Notes under the pieces: model-generated
Seen by the model: the letters and a program-made list of their open reading frames with translations, nothing else
Database searches by the model: none
What the model was told of the DNA's origin: nothing
Assembly: GCA_016204275.1 (NCBI GenBank)
Contig: JACQKZ010000018.1
Span: 1 to 39,106, forward strand
From: Nanobdellati archaeon
GTDB taxonomy: Archaea; Nanobdellota; Nanobdellia; UBA10117
Reading direction: 5' to 3'
Length of the DNA: 39,106 bases
Translations under genes and position numbers: made by a program
Shown here: piece by piece, positions 31,447 to 38,847 of the stretch
How the letters are laid out: each line of letters begins with the position of its first letter
Position numbering within the stretch: the stretch's first letter is position 1

Positions 31447-31911
31447 ATGGCAACACCAATAACAAAAGCCCAAAAACCTGCACTCGAAGAAACGTCCAGC
31501 AAGCCAGCCCATGAACATTTTTCTTTCGTGCCGCCGAAGCTTGACGCTGTTTCTTACGTGAAAATTATGCAGGAAAGATTTGGCGAGCCAATCGCCAAAG
31601 AAGATAATTTATGGAATGGGGCGTTTGGCCGAACATTTGCCAATGGAAAAGATACATACACTTTCTGGCATGGCGGCAACAGCTGGAGCCCAGAATCTGT
31701 AATCATAACTGTGAAGCGCGACAATTCCATGCTTGCCACATTGCATATCTATCTGGCTTCTCGCAACAAGCCCATCGGTCCGCATGGAAATTATACTATT
31801 GACGTAGCAGACATCAGAGTCTCCGACCAAAACTGTACGCAAAAGGCACTAAAAACAATCTTAAAAAATATCGCTCCGCCAGGTTTAGAAGCAGTTGTAG
31901 CTGAAGATTAA
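31447..31911 (+). CDS. Uncharacterised 154-residue protein
   Basis: No family is recognised. The protein starts MATPITKAQKPALEETSSKP, a disordered-looking N-terminus. A compact domain with FGEPIAKEDNLWNGAFGRTF, a FWHGGNSWSPESVIITVK core and LHIYLASRNKPIGPHGNYTI follows. The ATG at 31447 fits a TTTTAAGGTTTT stretch about 25-30 bp upstream. Its stop overlaps the convergent srp54 stop by 4 bases. Confidence 0.6.
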   Translation: MATPITKAQKPALEETSSKPAHEHFSFVPPKLDAVSYVKIMQERFGEPIAKEDNLWNGAFGRTFANGKDTYTFWHGGNSWSPESVIITVKRDNSMLATLHIYLASRNKPIGPHGNYTIDVADIRVSDQNCTQKALKTILKNIAPPGLEAVVAED

Positions 31912-33257
31912 ATTGGCATCTGCGGTAGCTTGCCACCAAACATTTTCATCATTTTCTGCATCTGTTTCGGATTGCCCATCATCTTCATTACCTTCTTTAG
32001 CTGGCCATGCTGCTTGAGCAAGTCCCTGACGTCCTGCTCTGGCCTGCCGGCGCCCTTTGCAATCCGCTCGATCCTGCGTGCAGAAATTACTCCAGGATTA
32101 TCTTTTTCTGCAGGTGTCATTGAATCCATAACAAACTTCCACACCTTCATTTTTTCTTCCTGCACGCCAAGCATCTCCTTCGGAATGTTCGCCATCCCCA
32201 TTCCTGGAATCATATTCATGATTTGCGACAGAGGCCCCATTTTTTTCAGGGCTTCCAGCTGTTGATATAAATCCGTAAGCGAAATGTCACCCTTCATCAT
32301 TTTCTTGCCGAGCTTTTCCGCGCTCTCCTCAGAAATTGCTTCCTTTGCCTTTTCGAGCAAAGACTCTAAATCGCCCATTCCCAGCAAACGAGAAACAAAA
32401 TTCTTCGGCCTGAATTCCTCTAAGTCCTCGATATGCTCGCCAAGCCCGATAAACTTTACTTTTGCATTTGTTGTGGAGCATGCAGTAAGCGCGCCCCCGC
32501 CCTTTGCAGTGCCATCTAATTTTGTAACAATCACGCCGCCGACGCCAGTCGCTTCATGAAACGCTTCCGCTTGCCTCCTTGCAGCCTGCCCGATATCGCC
32601 GGAAATCACGAGCAAAACATGCTCCGGCTTAATCACATCGCGCACGTTTTTAATTTCAGAAATTAATTCCTTGTTCAATGCATCTCGCCCAGACGAGTCA
32701 AAAATCACGACGTCAAATCTCGAAAAGTCCGGCTCAAACTTTTTTATAATCTTTAATGGGTCCTTCTCATCCTTGATCCCATAAAATGGAACTTTAACTT
32801 TTTCAGAAAGCTGTGAGAGCTGTTCGTACGCGGCTGGCCTCCAGACATCAAGCTGAACAAGGGCTGGCTTTAGCCCCTGCTTCTTAAAATATTTTGCCAG
32901 CTTTCCGGCTGTCGTCGTTTTTCCCGAGCCGTACAGGCCAACTAAAAGTATTTTTGTCGGCTTGACTTTTGCCTCAAGCCTGCCTTCCTCTGCGCCGAGG
33001 AACTTTGTTAATTCTTCAAAAACAATATTTATCGTGTGCTCCCTCGCAGTCAGGGTCTTCGCAGGCTTCTCAGCAAGCGCCCGTTTTTTAATCGCTTCAG
33101 AAATTTTTGTTGCCAGCTCTACATTTGTATCTGCAGATATCAGGGCCTTTCTTATCTCTGATACTAAATCGTCAATTAGCTTTGGGTCTACCAACGACGC
33201 CCTAAACACCCTTTGCAGGGCGCTCTTCAGCGAGTCTGAAAGCTTGTCCAGCACCAT
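31908..33257 (-). CDS. srp54: Signal recognition particle protein SRP54
   Basis: This 449-residue protein has the N domain, the GTPase G domain (GLYGSGKTTTAGKLAK, TKLDGTAKGGGAL) and a Met-rich M domain with QLKKVMKMMGNPKQMQ and GGKLPQM. It recognises signal sequences on ribosomes and docks to FtsY (33632-34771). The G3 motif reads DSSGRD, where DTAGR is usual. Expected RNA partner: the SRP RNA; the unassigned RNA at 38848 onward is not clearly it. Cytoplasmic. Confidence 0.96.
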   Translation of the reverse strand: MVLDKLSDSLKSALQRVFRASLVDPKLIDDLVSEIRKALISADTNVELATKISEAIKKRALAEKPAKTLTAREHTINIVFEELTKFLGAEEGRLEAKVKPTKILLVGLYGSGKTTTAGKLAKYFKKQGLKPALVQLDVWRPAAYEQLSQLSEKVKVPFYGIKDEKDPLKIIKKFEPDFSRFDVVIFDSSGRDALNKELISEIKNVRDVIKPEHVLLVISGDIGQAARRQAEAFHEATGVGGVIVTKLDGTAKGGGALTACSTTNAKVKFIGLGEHIEDLEEFRPKNFVSRLLGMGDLESLLEKAKEAISEESAEKLGKKMMKGDISLTDLYQQLEALKKMGPLSQIMNMIPGMGMANIPKEMLGVQEEKMKVWKFVMDSMTPAEKDNPGVISARRIERIAKGAGRPEQDVRDLLKQHGQLKKVMKMMGNPKQMQKMMKMFGGKLPQMPI

Positions 33258-33303
33258 ATCACAAGATACGATTTAGAAGTTTTAAATGCTTGTGGTAGAA
33301 GAA

Positions 33304-33591
33304 TTAGCCGTTACTGCCCTCAATCTTAACCATTGCTTTTATGTTAGATTTTAAATAATCAATTTTATCTGATGGTATGAGTGCTATCTTGCCGGCAAAC
33401 CCGATTTCAGCTATGACTTTATCAGAAAAGTTATGCAGGCAGGCATTGTTCGATTCATTTATCAGCGCCACAATTTTAGCTTTTGTTTCTTCTGGCAAGC
33501 CGAGTGAATTAAGCTTTTCAAGCAGCTCACGGGAAAAACCGCTCTGCCCAGCTAAGTGAAGCCCGGCTTGTGTTTTATCTAGTTCTGCCAT
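33304..33591 (-). CDS. Uncharacterised protein between ftsY and srp54
   Basis: This 95-residue protein (MAELDKTQAGLHLAGQSGFS) is soluble, mostly helical, with a central EETKAKIVALINESN helix and a C-terminal strand part (GKIALIPSDKIDYL, then IKAMVKIEGSNG). No family is recognised. It starts 40 bases after the ftsY stop, with a TTTTTAATT box about 25 bp upstream of the ATG at 33591, and it ends 46 bases before srp54. Position between the two SRP GTPases is suggestive but the protein shows no SRP motif. Confidence 0.6.
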   Translation of the reverse strand: MAELDKTQAGLHLAGQSGFSRELLEKLNSLGLPEETKAKIVALINESNNACLHNFSDKVIAEIGFAGKIALIPSDKIDYLKSNIKAMVKIEGSNG

Positions 33592-33631
33592 GCATATATT
33601 CATACAAAAAGAATTAAAAAGGTTTTGCAAA

Positions 33632-34771
33632 CTAAATGATCTTGCTGATAAATTCTTCTGGGTTAAATTCTTTCAAATCCTTGTATTCCTGGCCGACGCC
33701 TAAAAACAAAACTGGCTTGCCAATCGCATGCACCGCGGACATTATCGCGCCGCCCTTCTCATCAACATCAACCTTAGTCATGATTATTCCGTCTATGTTT
33801 ACTGCGGCATCATAGTCTTTAATTTGATCAACAACATCATGCCCTGCGATTGACTCCCCAATAAAAATAGTTATATCTGGCTTGGCAACACGTTTGAGTT
33901 TTTTCAGCTCATCCATCAGGTTTGCATTTGTATGCTGCCTGCCAGCGCTGTCTATCAACACGCAGTTTATTTTGTTTGCAGTTGCATGCTTAATGGCATC
34001 AAACGCAACAGCGGCTGGGTCAGAGCCGTACTGCTGTTTTACGACACGAACCCCGAGTTTTTTTGCGTGCTCTTCGAGTTGCTCTATGCTTGCCGCCCGG
34101 AATGTATCCGAAGCCGCGAAAACACATGAAATATTATTTTGTTTTAGATAATTAGCTACTTTTGCTATGGTTGTTGTCTTGCCGTGGCCGTTTGCGCCTA
34201 CAAAAAGAACAACTGCTGGCCTGCCGGTTTCAGAAATCGTATGCACTGTATCGAGCAAGCTTATCTTCTTTGGCTCGTTCAAAATCAAAAACAAGACGTC
34301 TTTTAAGTCATCTTTTATTATTTCCCCAACATGGCCGCGGTTTATTGAAGTTCCAACTAAATCTGATTTAAGTTTCTCTTTTATTTTTTCCGCGATTTCT
34401 GCGGAAACATTATTTTCCAGCAGGCCAACCTCTAGGCCTGCAAAAATCTTATCAAAGCGCTCGCTGGAAAGTTTTGTTTCGGTTATTACTTTTGTTATTG
34501 ACTCAATGAAGCCAACCTTCTCTTCTATTTTTACTAACTCTTTTGGTTTTTTGGTTTCACTCTTGGCCTCGGTTATTTCTGGAGATTTTTCAGCTTCTGC
34601 TTTGCCAGCAAATATTTTAGACAAAAATCCTTTTTTTTCCTGTTTAGTTTCTGCCGCTTCTTTTTTCTTATCAGTTTTAGCTGAATCCTTCGCCGCATCT
34701 TCAGTTTTTTCTACTTCAGCCTCTGCCTTCTTTGTAAAAGACTCTAATGCCTTCTTGAGCAAGCCAAACAT
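33632..34771 (-). CDS. ftsY: SRP receptor FtsY
   Basis: This 379-residue protein has an N-terminal acidic/Lys-rich A domain (to about residue 90) that serves membrane association. The NG domain follows: GANGHGKTTTIAKVANYL, DTFRAASIEQLEEHAKKLG and TKVDVDEKGGAIMS. G3 reads DSAGRQ in place of DTAGRL. It receives the SRP54-ribosome complex at the membrane. It follows prefoldin alpha by 29 bases. Confidence 0.95.
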   Translation of the reverse strand: MFGLLKKALESFTKKAEAEVEKTEDAAKDSAKTDKKKEAAETKQEKKGFLSKIFAGKAEAEKSPEITEAKSETKKPKELVKIEEKVGFIESITKVITETKLSSERFDKIFAGLEVGLLENNVSAEIAEKIKEKLKSDLVGTSINRGHVGEIIKDDLKDVLFLILNEPKKISLLDTVHTISETGRPAVVLFVGANGHGKTTTIAKVANYLKQNNISCVFAASDTFRAASIEQLEEHAKKLGVRVVKQQYGSDPAAVAFDAIKHATANKINCVLIDSAGRQHTNANLMDELKKLKRVAKPDITIFIGESIAGHDVVDQIKDYDAAVNIDGIIMTKVDVDEKGGAIMSAVHAIGKPVLFLGVGQEYKDLKEFNPEEFISKII

Positions 34772-34800
34772 AGAAATAGTTGTTAACTGAGATTTTTAAA

Positions 34801-35229
34801 TTAATCTTTTACAAGTTCCTGCAGTTCGCCCTGCAGTTCGTTTGCCCGCTGTACGAGCAGCTGCAAATTCTGTGTGAGTTTTTCAAGTATTTCGGCGGAC
34901 GCCCCGATTTGTTTTTGTATTAGATCTTTTGTTTCAGAAACAGGCTTTTTAACAAGAATTCCGGAGCCGACATTTACAAGAACTTCCTTTGTGTTTTTCA
35001 GCTCGGATTCGGCGTAGATTCCCATGCCAACGGACGAGAGAGACTTGCTTGGCTTGCCTGCTGCAAAATCGCCCAGCGATTGGCCGAGGCTTACAAGCTC
35101 CTGATTTCTATGCTCAAGCTTTTCCAGCTCTTCCTGCAGCTCTTTTATCTGTGCCTCGATCATCTGAAGGGCAACATATTTCTGCTGCAACTCTGCCTGC
35201 TTATCTGTTTTGTCCGTCTTGCCTGCCAT
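34801..35229 (-). CDS. pfdA: Prefoldin subunit alpha
   Basis: This 142-residue protein has the two coiled-coil arms (EAQIKELQEELEKLEHRNQE and LTQNLQLLVQRANELQG) joined by a beta hairpin region (GMGIYAESELKNTKEVLVNVGSGILVKKPV), the archaeal alpha-subunit plan. It builds the jellyfish-shaped prefoldin that hands unfolded proteins to the thermosome. Located between aIF6 and FtsY as in most archaea, except that the L18a (LX) gene normally found there is absent. Confidence 0.93.
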   Translation of the reverse strand: MAGKTDKTDKQAELQQKYVALQMIEAQIKELQEELEKLEHRNQELVSLGQSLGDFAAGKPSKSLSSVGMGIYAESELKNTKEVLVNVGSGILVKKPVSETKDLIQKQIGASAEILEKLTQNLQLLVQRANELQGELQELVKD

Positions 35230-35266
35230 GTTTCAACTCAGCTTATGCGGTTTTTAAAACTATGCA

Positions 35267-35983
35267 TTAAATTCTTTTTATAAAACCCAAGGATTCGTCA
35301 ACCCGCGATATTTCATAACCAGAGCTCGCGCGGCCGATTACAAAACCATTTGAATTTGCGATTATGCCTGTGCTTACAAACGGGTTTCCGAGATTTACTG
35401 TGCCAAGGCCTATTTCAAATCCAAAAACATGTTCTATTTTTTTAATTTCGCTGTCAGAAAGATTTGGCGAAAAAATTCCTCCGCAGTCCGTTACTATGCC
35501 AACTGTGCGCGGAGTTGGCAGGCCAGACAAATCCATCTGCACAAATTCCACGTTTGGGAATGCTTTTTTTATTTCAGCAACTGCCTTTTTATCATAAGCT
35601 TCCGAAATTATTCCTGATTTATTATTTAGTAAAATTGTATTGCCGAGCGCAGTGTGTTCCGTTTTAATCACGCTAACAGAAACATTTATTTTTGCTAAAT
35701 TTGCTCTGAGGGTTTTAAGTTCATGCTCAGACACAATATCTGGCAGAAGAACAGTGCTGGAATTAGCAGCACAAAAAAGGCCCACTAATTCAGTGCCGTA
35801 CAAGCCAATCTGAAACACCGGAACGCGCAGAACTTTTTCTATTTCTTTGATTTTTATTTCGCTCACTGTGCGGCCGACAAGGCAGAACTTGTCTGTTGCG
35901 ATTCCAAATAAACCTATGTTAGAATTGCCTTCCAGTTCAGTTATCAATATATGCTTTTCAGAAGTCTCTGTTAGTGCTTGCAT
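35267..35983 (-). CDS. eif6: Translation initiation factor 6 (aIF6)
   Basis: This 238-residue pentein-fold protein has repeats with NSNIGLFGIATDKFCLVG, SSTVLLPDIVSEHELKTL, NKSGIISEAYDKKAVAEI and GIVTDCGGIFSPNLSDSEIK. It binds the 50S subunit and prevents premature joining with the 30S. Five near-equal repeats are visible. It follows L31e with a one-base gap. The C-terminal SRVDESLGFIKRI tail slightly exceeds the usual length. Confidence 0.95.
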   Translation of the reverse strand: MQALTETSEKHILITELEGNSNIGLFGIATDKFCLVGRTVSEIKIKEIEKVLRVPVFQIGLYGTELVGLFCAANSSTVLLPDIVSEHELKTLRANLAKINVSVSVIKTEHTALGNTILLNNKSGIISEAYDKKAVAEIKKAFPNVEFVQMDLSGLPTPRTVGIVTDCGGIFSPNLSDSEIKKIEHVFGFEIGLGTVNLGNPFVSTGIIANSNGFVIGRASSGYEISRVDESLGFIKRI

Positions 35984-35984
35984 T

Positions 35985-36473
35985 TTACTGATTCATAGCA
36001 ATTTCTTGCTTGCGTGTTAATTTTGGCGCTTTCTTTTTCGTTTCTTTGGCTGGCTCTTCTTTCTTTGTGCCAGCTGGCTTTTCTTTTTCGGCTGGCTTGG
36101 CTTCTGCAGCCGCCTCGGCAGGCTTTTCGCTAACTGTTTTCTCTGCGGCTTTTTCCACTGCCTTTGCCGTAGCTTCAGCCTTCTTTTGTTTATCGATGTC
36201 GCGCTTTGATTTCGCGGACAGCTCAAATAACTCTGCCTTTGCTGTCTTTTTTTCTTTGTCAACTTCGACTTTCAGTTTTATTTTTGGCGGCGGATTCTTT
36301 GCCCCGTGCGCCCAGACATACTCATTAATATATCTTGATAATGTAACTTCCTTGGCCTTTGTGTAGTGTGCAACCTGCTTCCTGATTTCATCCATCGCGC
36401 GCTTGCTCTTTCTCCATGTCGGCACTTTTATGAAGCCGCGCCTTAAATTAAGAATAAGTATTTGTTCTGCCAT
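35985..36473 (-). CDS. rpl31e: Ribosomal protein L31e with long Ala/Lys/Glu tail
   Basis: Residues 1-85 match L31e: ILNLRRGFIKVPTWRKSKRA, then AKEVTLSRYINEYVWAHGAK and PPPKIKLKVEVDK. Usual archaeal proteins end near residue 90. Here another 75 residues follow, an Ala/Lys/Glu/Pro-rich stretch (AEAAAEAKPAEKEKPAG and similar) ending KLTRKQEIAMNQ. L31e sits near the tunnel exit, so the tail would lie close to SRP and chaperones. One-base gap to L39e and to aIF6. Confidence 0.93.
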   Translation of the reverse strand: MAEQILILNLRRGFIKVPTWRKSKRAMDEIRKQVAHYTKAKEVTLSRYINEYVWAHGAKNPPPKIKLKVEVDKEKKTAKAELFELSAKSKRDIDKQKKAEATAKAVEKAAEKTVSEKPAEAAAEAKPAEKEKPAGTKKEEPAKETKKKAPKLTRKQEIAMNQ

Positions 36474-36474
36474 T

Positions 36475-36654
36475 TTACGCCTTAGTCCTTGAGCGCCTCC
36501 AGTCGCGCTTTTTTGATGTGACTCTGGATGGATGGATATGCCTCGCCCGCTTCAGGCCGAATCTTTTTGGCACTACCCAGAACGGCGCCCACCTTGTTTG
36601 TGAGCCTGCCTTTGCCAATCTTCTCTTTCTGCCGGACGGTTTTATTGTTGCCAT
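36475..36654 (-). CDS. rpl39e: Ribosomal protein L39e
   Basis: This 59-residue basic protein reads MATIKPSGRKRRLAKAGSQT, RWAPFWVVPKRFGLK and then HPSRVTSKKRDWRRSRTKA. The central W-x-P-x-W-V and the C-terminal K-x-R-x-WRRS match L39e, which lines the peptide exit tunnel. The length is close to the usual 51 residues with a slightly longer end. It starts 3 bases after the PDCD5 stop and lies before L31e, the standard archaeal order. Confidence 0.92.
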   Translation of the reverse strand: MATIKPSGRKRRLAKAGSQTRWAPFWVVPKRFGLKRARHIHPSRVTSKKRDWRRSRTKA

Positions 36655-36657
36655 TTT

Positions 36658-36930
36658 TTATTTCAGGATTCTGAATGTTTTTTTTGTTTTGCTCACCCGT
36701 TCAAGCAGGTGCCTTATTTGTTCCTCGGTTATTTTTCCCTGCAGCTGGCCTGCATTTGCAGACTGAATCAGCAGGGCTTCGATCTGCTCCGCAAGTTCCG
36801 GATGGCCTGCCTTCACAAAAGCCAGGCGTTCCATTGCTTCACGGGTCATAAACTGCTGCAGTTTTGCTTTGATTTGCTGTTTCTGCAGTTCTGCTTCCTG
36901 TTGCATTCTGATTTCTTCAGCAGCATCCAT
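36658..36930 (-). CDS. PDCD5/TFAR19 family DNA-binding protein
   Basis: This 90-residue protein matches the archaeal PDCD5-like group: helical bundle with EELRMQQEAE-like start (EIRMQQEAELQKQQIK), FMTREAMERLAFVKAGHPEL and KITEEQIRHLLERV, ending KKTFRILK. Members bind DNA non-specifically or act with chaperones. It is somewhat shorter than the usual 110 residues. It abuts S19e (one-base gap) and L39e. Confidence 0.88.
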   Translation of the reverse strand: MDAAEEIRMQQEAELQKQQIKAKLQQFMTREAMERLAFVKAGHPELAEQIEALLIQSANAGQLQGKITEEQIRHLLERVSKTKKTFRILK

Positions 36931-36931
36931 T

Positions 36932-37405
36932 CTACTGTTGCTTCGCTATTTTATCTGCAGCTTTTGCTAACAATGAAGTGCCCTGCGGTGTTATTACGCG
37001 GCCCTTGTGCACACCGTCTTTCTGATACTTTGAAAGGCCAGCCTTGTCAAGCTGCTGCAATACCTTTCTGATTATGTTGCCCGAAGCCTTTCTGAATTTT
37101 GGCGGCGAAACACCGCGGTTTCTCTTTCCGCCATATTTTGAGCGCAACTTTGAAACACCAACAGGCCCATCTTCATAGAGTGTTTTTAGCACAGAAGCCG
37201 CACGGATATAAAACCAGTCCGGGTTTACGGGCGGCCTTTGTTTATGCGCGCCAGTTTTTACGAATTGTGCCCACTTCGGCGCCTGAATCTTTCCCTTGAG
37301 CTGGCTGGCTATCTCTTCCGCTAGCTTTTGTGGCTGGACATCGAATATTGTTACCATTGTATCGATTAGGTCTTTGAAGTATGTTTTTAAAGCTTTTCGC
37401 GGCAC
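36932..37405 (-). CDS. rps19e: Ribosomal protein S19e
   Basis: This 157-residue protein matches S19e: PQKLAEEIASQLKGKIQAP, then WFYIRAASVLKTLYEDGPVG, SKLRSKYGGKRNRGVSPPKF and a C-terminal helix LAKAADKIAKQQ. A small-subunit protein of the head domain that archaea share with eukaryotes. It begins the minus-strand operon S19e-PDCD5-L39e-L31e-aIF6-prefoldin-FtsY. The region upstream (37406-37519) holds GC-rich short palindromes and the promoter of the divergent FAD gene. Confidence 0.95.
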   Translation of the reverse strand: MPRKALKTYFKDLIDTMVTIFDVQPQKLAEEIASQLKGKIQAPKWAQFVKTGAHKQRPPVNPDWFYIRAASVLKTLYEDGPVGVSKLRSKYGGKRNRGVSPPKFRKASGNIIRKVLQQLDKAGLSKYQKDGVHKGRVITPQGTSLLAKAADKIAKQQ

Positions 37406-37519
37406 CGCAGGGATGGCGTAGCCCTCCCCTCAGTGCAACGGTTCTCCTTGATCCTCTCCCAACCCGCTTCGGCGGAATCGCAACAAACAAGTTTTAAATC
37501 TTTCCACGCCTTTACTAAT

Positions 37520-38449
37520 ATGAAAATTGCTATTATCGGTTGCGGCATCACGGGCTCTTACTTAGGCTGGCGCCTTCGGGGCTTAGGCCACGAAGTAACA
37601 ATTTTTGAGAAACGGGCCGAAATAGGCAAAGCTGTGTGTTCTGGCCTAATTTCTGAAAGGCTATGGAATTTTATCCCAAAGAAGGACGGCCTCGTCGAGC
37701 ATGAGATTAGCGTTGCGAACGTGCATTTTAAAAAATGGAGCGGCAGATTAAAATTCCGGCAAAAAATGTTATTGATGTCGCACGCAGAGCTGGACAGATA
37801 CGTCGCCTCGCTCGCAGAAAAGGCAGGGGTAAAAATTGTTTTGAATCATAAGGTCGACGAGCTTCCAACAATTTTCGACCGCGTGATCGGAACTGATGGC
37901 GCTCTCTCTGCTACTCGCAAATTACTTAGGCTAAAAGAACCGCACTTCAAAACTGGCCTGCAATTCTTTGTCTCGGAAAAAAATTCAGATAGTTTTGTAG
38001 ACACCTGGCCAACCAAAAACGGATTTTTCTGGAAGATTCCGCGCGGCTCGCGGGTGGAGTACGGAATCATGGAAGAGCCAGCCGTCGCCAGAAAAATGCT
38101 CGACGAGTTTTGCGAAACGTTGGGAGTGAAGATTGAAGGCTTGCAGGCCTGGCCAATCCCAAGCGGAATGATTGTGTCTGATAATCCAACTGTAACTTTG
38201 TGCGGTGGTGATGCCTGCGGGCTGACAAAGCCGTGGAGCGGGGGCGGCGTAATCTGGTCGCTGACTGCCGCAAATATTTTGCTCAGGAATTTCCCGGACT
38301 TCGATAAATATCACAAAGAGCTGAAACGATTCTTCGGTTGGCAATTATTCAAAACAAAAGCAATCAACAAGCTCGGTTATTTCCTCGGGAATTACGCGCC
38401 ATGGCTGCTGCCGAAGGAGAGGGAGATTGATTCAGATTTTATCTTATGA
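37520..38449 (+). CDS. FAD-dependent oxidoreductase (geranylgeranyl-reductase-like)
   Basis: This 309-residue protein starts at MKIAIIGCGITGSYLGWRLR, the FAD dinucleotide-binding motif (GxGxxG). The GxxDG-like motif VIGTDGALSATRKLL follows, then a late FAD contact TLCGGDACGLTKPWSGGGV. The GDAAGxxxPxxGGGI-like end is typical of archaeal geranylgeranyl reductases, which saturate isoprenoid lipids. The protein is shorter than most of that family (about 390), so substrate assignment is uncertain. The ATG at 37520 follows a TTTTAAATC box at about 25 bp. Confidence 0.75.
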   Translation: MKIAIIGCGITGSYLGWRLRGLGHEVTIFEKRAEIGKAVCSGLISERLWNFIPKKDGLVEHEISVANVHFKKWSGRLKFRQKMLLMSHAELDRYVASLAEKAGVKIVLNHKVDELPTIFDRVIGTDGALSATRKLLRLKEPHFKTGLQFFVSEKNSDSFVDTWPTKNGFFWKIPRGSRVEYGIMEEPAVARKMLDEFCETLGVKIEGLQAWPIPSGMIVSDNPTVTLCGGDACGLTKPWSGGGVIWSLTAANILLRNFPDFDKYHKELKRFFGWQLFKTKAINKLGYFLGNYAPWLLPKEREIDSDFIL

Positions 38450-38768
38450 GTAAAATATACCTAATCCCCAAAAACAACACAGCCAGCCCGAGTGCAGGCC
38501 TCACACTCTCTTTCCAGTTCCGCAATCCAATAGAACTGACAGCAAGATTTATTACAAACAAAACCAAAAGGAGTTCAGTTGTCGCCCAAACTGCGATTGC
38601 GCCAGTAATTACGGAAAGTGGCAGCACAATTTTATTTGTTTGTTTCAGAGCGGAAAATTTCTTGATAACCGCATCAACCTCTTCTTTGCTCCATTCGTAA
38701 AGAAGAAAGCCAAGCGGGAATGCCGCGGCTAAAACTGCTGCAGTCAGAATATTAACCAGCAAATCCAT
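38439..38768 (-). CDS. Small membrane protein with three hydrophobic helices
   Basis: This 109-residue protein has hydrophobic helices near residues 2-22, 48-75 and 92-107, with a charged loop YEWSKEEVDAVIKKFSALKQ between the first two. No family is recognised. A TTATAAACC box about 24 bp upstream of the ATG indicates a leaderless mRNA. Its 3' end overlaps the FAD gene end by 11 bases (convergent). Confidence 0.65.
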   Translation of the reverse strand: MDLLVNILTAAVLAAAFPLGFLLYEWSKEEVDAVIKKFSALKQTNKIVLPLSVITGAIAVWATTELLLVLFVINLAVSSIGLRNWKESVRPALGLAVLFLGIRYILLIR

Positions 38769-38818
38769 AACATTTCACGCCAAATTTGGTTTATAATGAT
38801 TTGTTTTGATTGGGATAG

Positions 38819-38828
38819 ATTTATATAA
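38819..38828 (+). promoter_or_regulatory. TATA box of the right-end RNA gene
   Basis: TTTATATAAT lies about 25 bases before the point (38848) where the structured, non-coding sequence begins. It is divergent from the leaderless promoter of the membrane-protein gene (38791-38801), and no protein frame follows it, so a stable RNA promoter is the simplest reading. Confidence 0.6.
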
Positions 38829-38847
38829 TTCAAATACGTTTTACTAA

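Noticed and set aside
1121-34430. Recurrent word CAGCAGGCC / GGCCTGCTG across the window (for example near 1121, 15220, 21072 and 34418)
   Set aside because: Most occurrences encode Gly-Leu-Leu or similar in genes with GGC and CTG codon preference, so dipeptide and codon bias explain the word without a recombination or methylation signal.
37406-37519. GC-rich palindromes before S19e considered as a third copy of the structured element
   Set aside because: A short CCGCTTCGGCGG hairpin is present, but neither the cruciform nor the closing stem of copies A and B is found.
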